In this document: positions 5,617 through 5,816 of the stretch, piece after piece
How the letters are laid out: every line of letters starts with the position of its first letter
Numbering within the stretch: position 1 is the first letter of the stretch
NCBI GenBank assembly: GCA_003518475.1
Contig: DOYO01000025.1
Coordinates: forward strand, 4,230 to 10,045
DNA: 5,816 nt
Reading direction: 5' to 3'
Source: Acholeplasmataceae bacterium
GTDB lineage: Bacteria; Bacillota_I; Bacilli_A; Acholeplasmatales; Acholeplasmataceae
Program-made: the position numbers and the translations under genes
Notes under the pieces: generated by a model
Seen by the model: only the letters and a program-made list of their open reading frames with translations
Told to the model about the DNA's origin: nothing
Databases searched by the model: none

Positions 5617-5816
5617 CTCAAGATAGCTCTAACGACAAGGTTCGCAGTCATCATGATTAAGAACAAAATAGTTGCGATTGCGGATGCGTAACCCAAATCA
5701 AAACGGGTAGAACCATAATCAATCAAGTGGGTAACAATCGTATGGCCTGCATATTGAACGGATGGGAATCCAACCAGTTGCATCGATACTTCCGCGATGG
5801 CAAGCGATGTCGTAAT
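5601..5816 (-). CDS. Sugar ABC transporter permease, MalF/UgpA type, C-terminal part (5' end outside window)
   Basis: This is the last 71 codons of a membrane permease, in frame to the window edge and ending in TAG at 5603-5601. The visible protein begins ITTSLAIAEVSMQLVGFPSV and contains GYASAIATILFLIMM, which forms the last membrane helix, followed by a basic cytoplasmic tail ending RAILRKVGE. The FxxGYASA segment before a final helix and a short basic tail is typical of the first (MalF/UgpA-like) permease of carbohydrate ABC importers in the binding-protein-dependent permease superfamily. The EAA loop that contacts the ATPase lies beyond the window. The gene directly precedes a MalG-type permease, as expected for a heterodimeric importer, and its end overlaps or abuts that gene's start. 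An internal Met at 5783 would give only 60 residues and is not a real start, since coding continues upstream without a stop. The substrate cannot be read from this fragment. Confidence 0.85.
   Translation of the reverse strand: MTTSLAIAEVSMQLVGFPSVQYAGHTIVTHLIDYGSTRFDLGYASAIATILFLIMMTANLVVRAILRKVGE

Noticed and set aside
5316..5660. Plus-strand open frame of 114 codons opposite the permease genes
   Set aside because: It is antisense to two well-supported permease genes, spans their junction, and shows no family signature. I noted no convincing ribosome binding site. It is best explained as a shadow.

Overview
The window is a single-direction block of tightly packed genes, all on the minus strand, so it reads from high to low coordinates. 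Base composition is moderately AT-rich. Every gene junction carries a strong GGAGG-type ribosome binding site, and genes overlap or lie a few bases apart. No tryptophan is encoded by TGA: the long frames stay open under the standard bacterial code and their Trp codons are TGG. Together with the protein families present (MalF/MalG-type permeases, YIP1, DUF5696-like), this suggests a low-GC Gram-positive relative (Bacillota, possibly an Acholeplasma/Izemoplasma-like lineage that keeps the standard code). The exact lineage cannot be fixed from the sequence.

Layout in transcription order: (1) the C-terminal 71 codons of a MalF/UgpA-type sugar ABC permease (5816-5601, cut by the window edge); (2) a complete MalG/UgpE-type permease (about 5608-4721); (3) a 491-residue exported protein with about six NHL-like beta-propeller blades, a TPR-like helical region and a C-terminal membrane anchor (4710-3235); (4) a 213-residue YIP1-family multispanning membrane protein (3245-2604); (5) an 855-residue exported DUF5696-like protein with the look of a large carbohydrate-active enzyme (2593-26); (6) the first eight codons of another gene (24-1). 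There is no gene-free stretch over 300 bases. No promoter or intrinsic terminator is visible, so the window lies inside a longer operon.

The likely theme is uptake, and probably extracellular processing, of an unknown carbohydrate. The permeases import it, and the DUF5696-like protein could act on it outside the membrane. The propeller-TPR protein and the YIP1 protein would be membrane-surface partners of unknown role. No solute-binding protein or ATPase is encoded here. The substrate and the catalytic activity are inference only. The most notable non-coding signals are a 12-bp perfect inverted repeat just upstream of the DUF5696 ribosome binding site, a 20-bp perfect palindrome inside the propeller-TPR gene, and a smaller hairpin at the end of the MalG-type gene.
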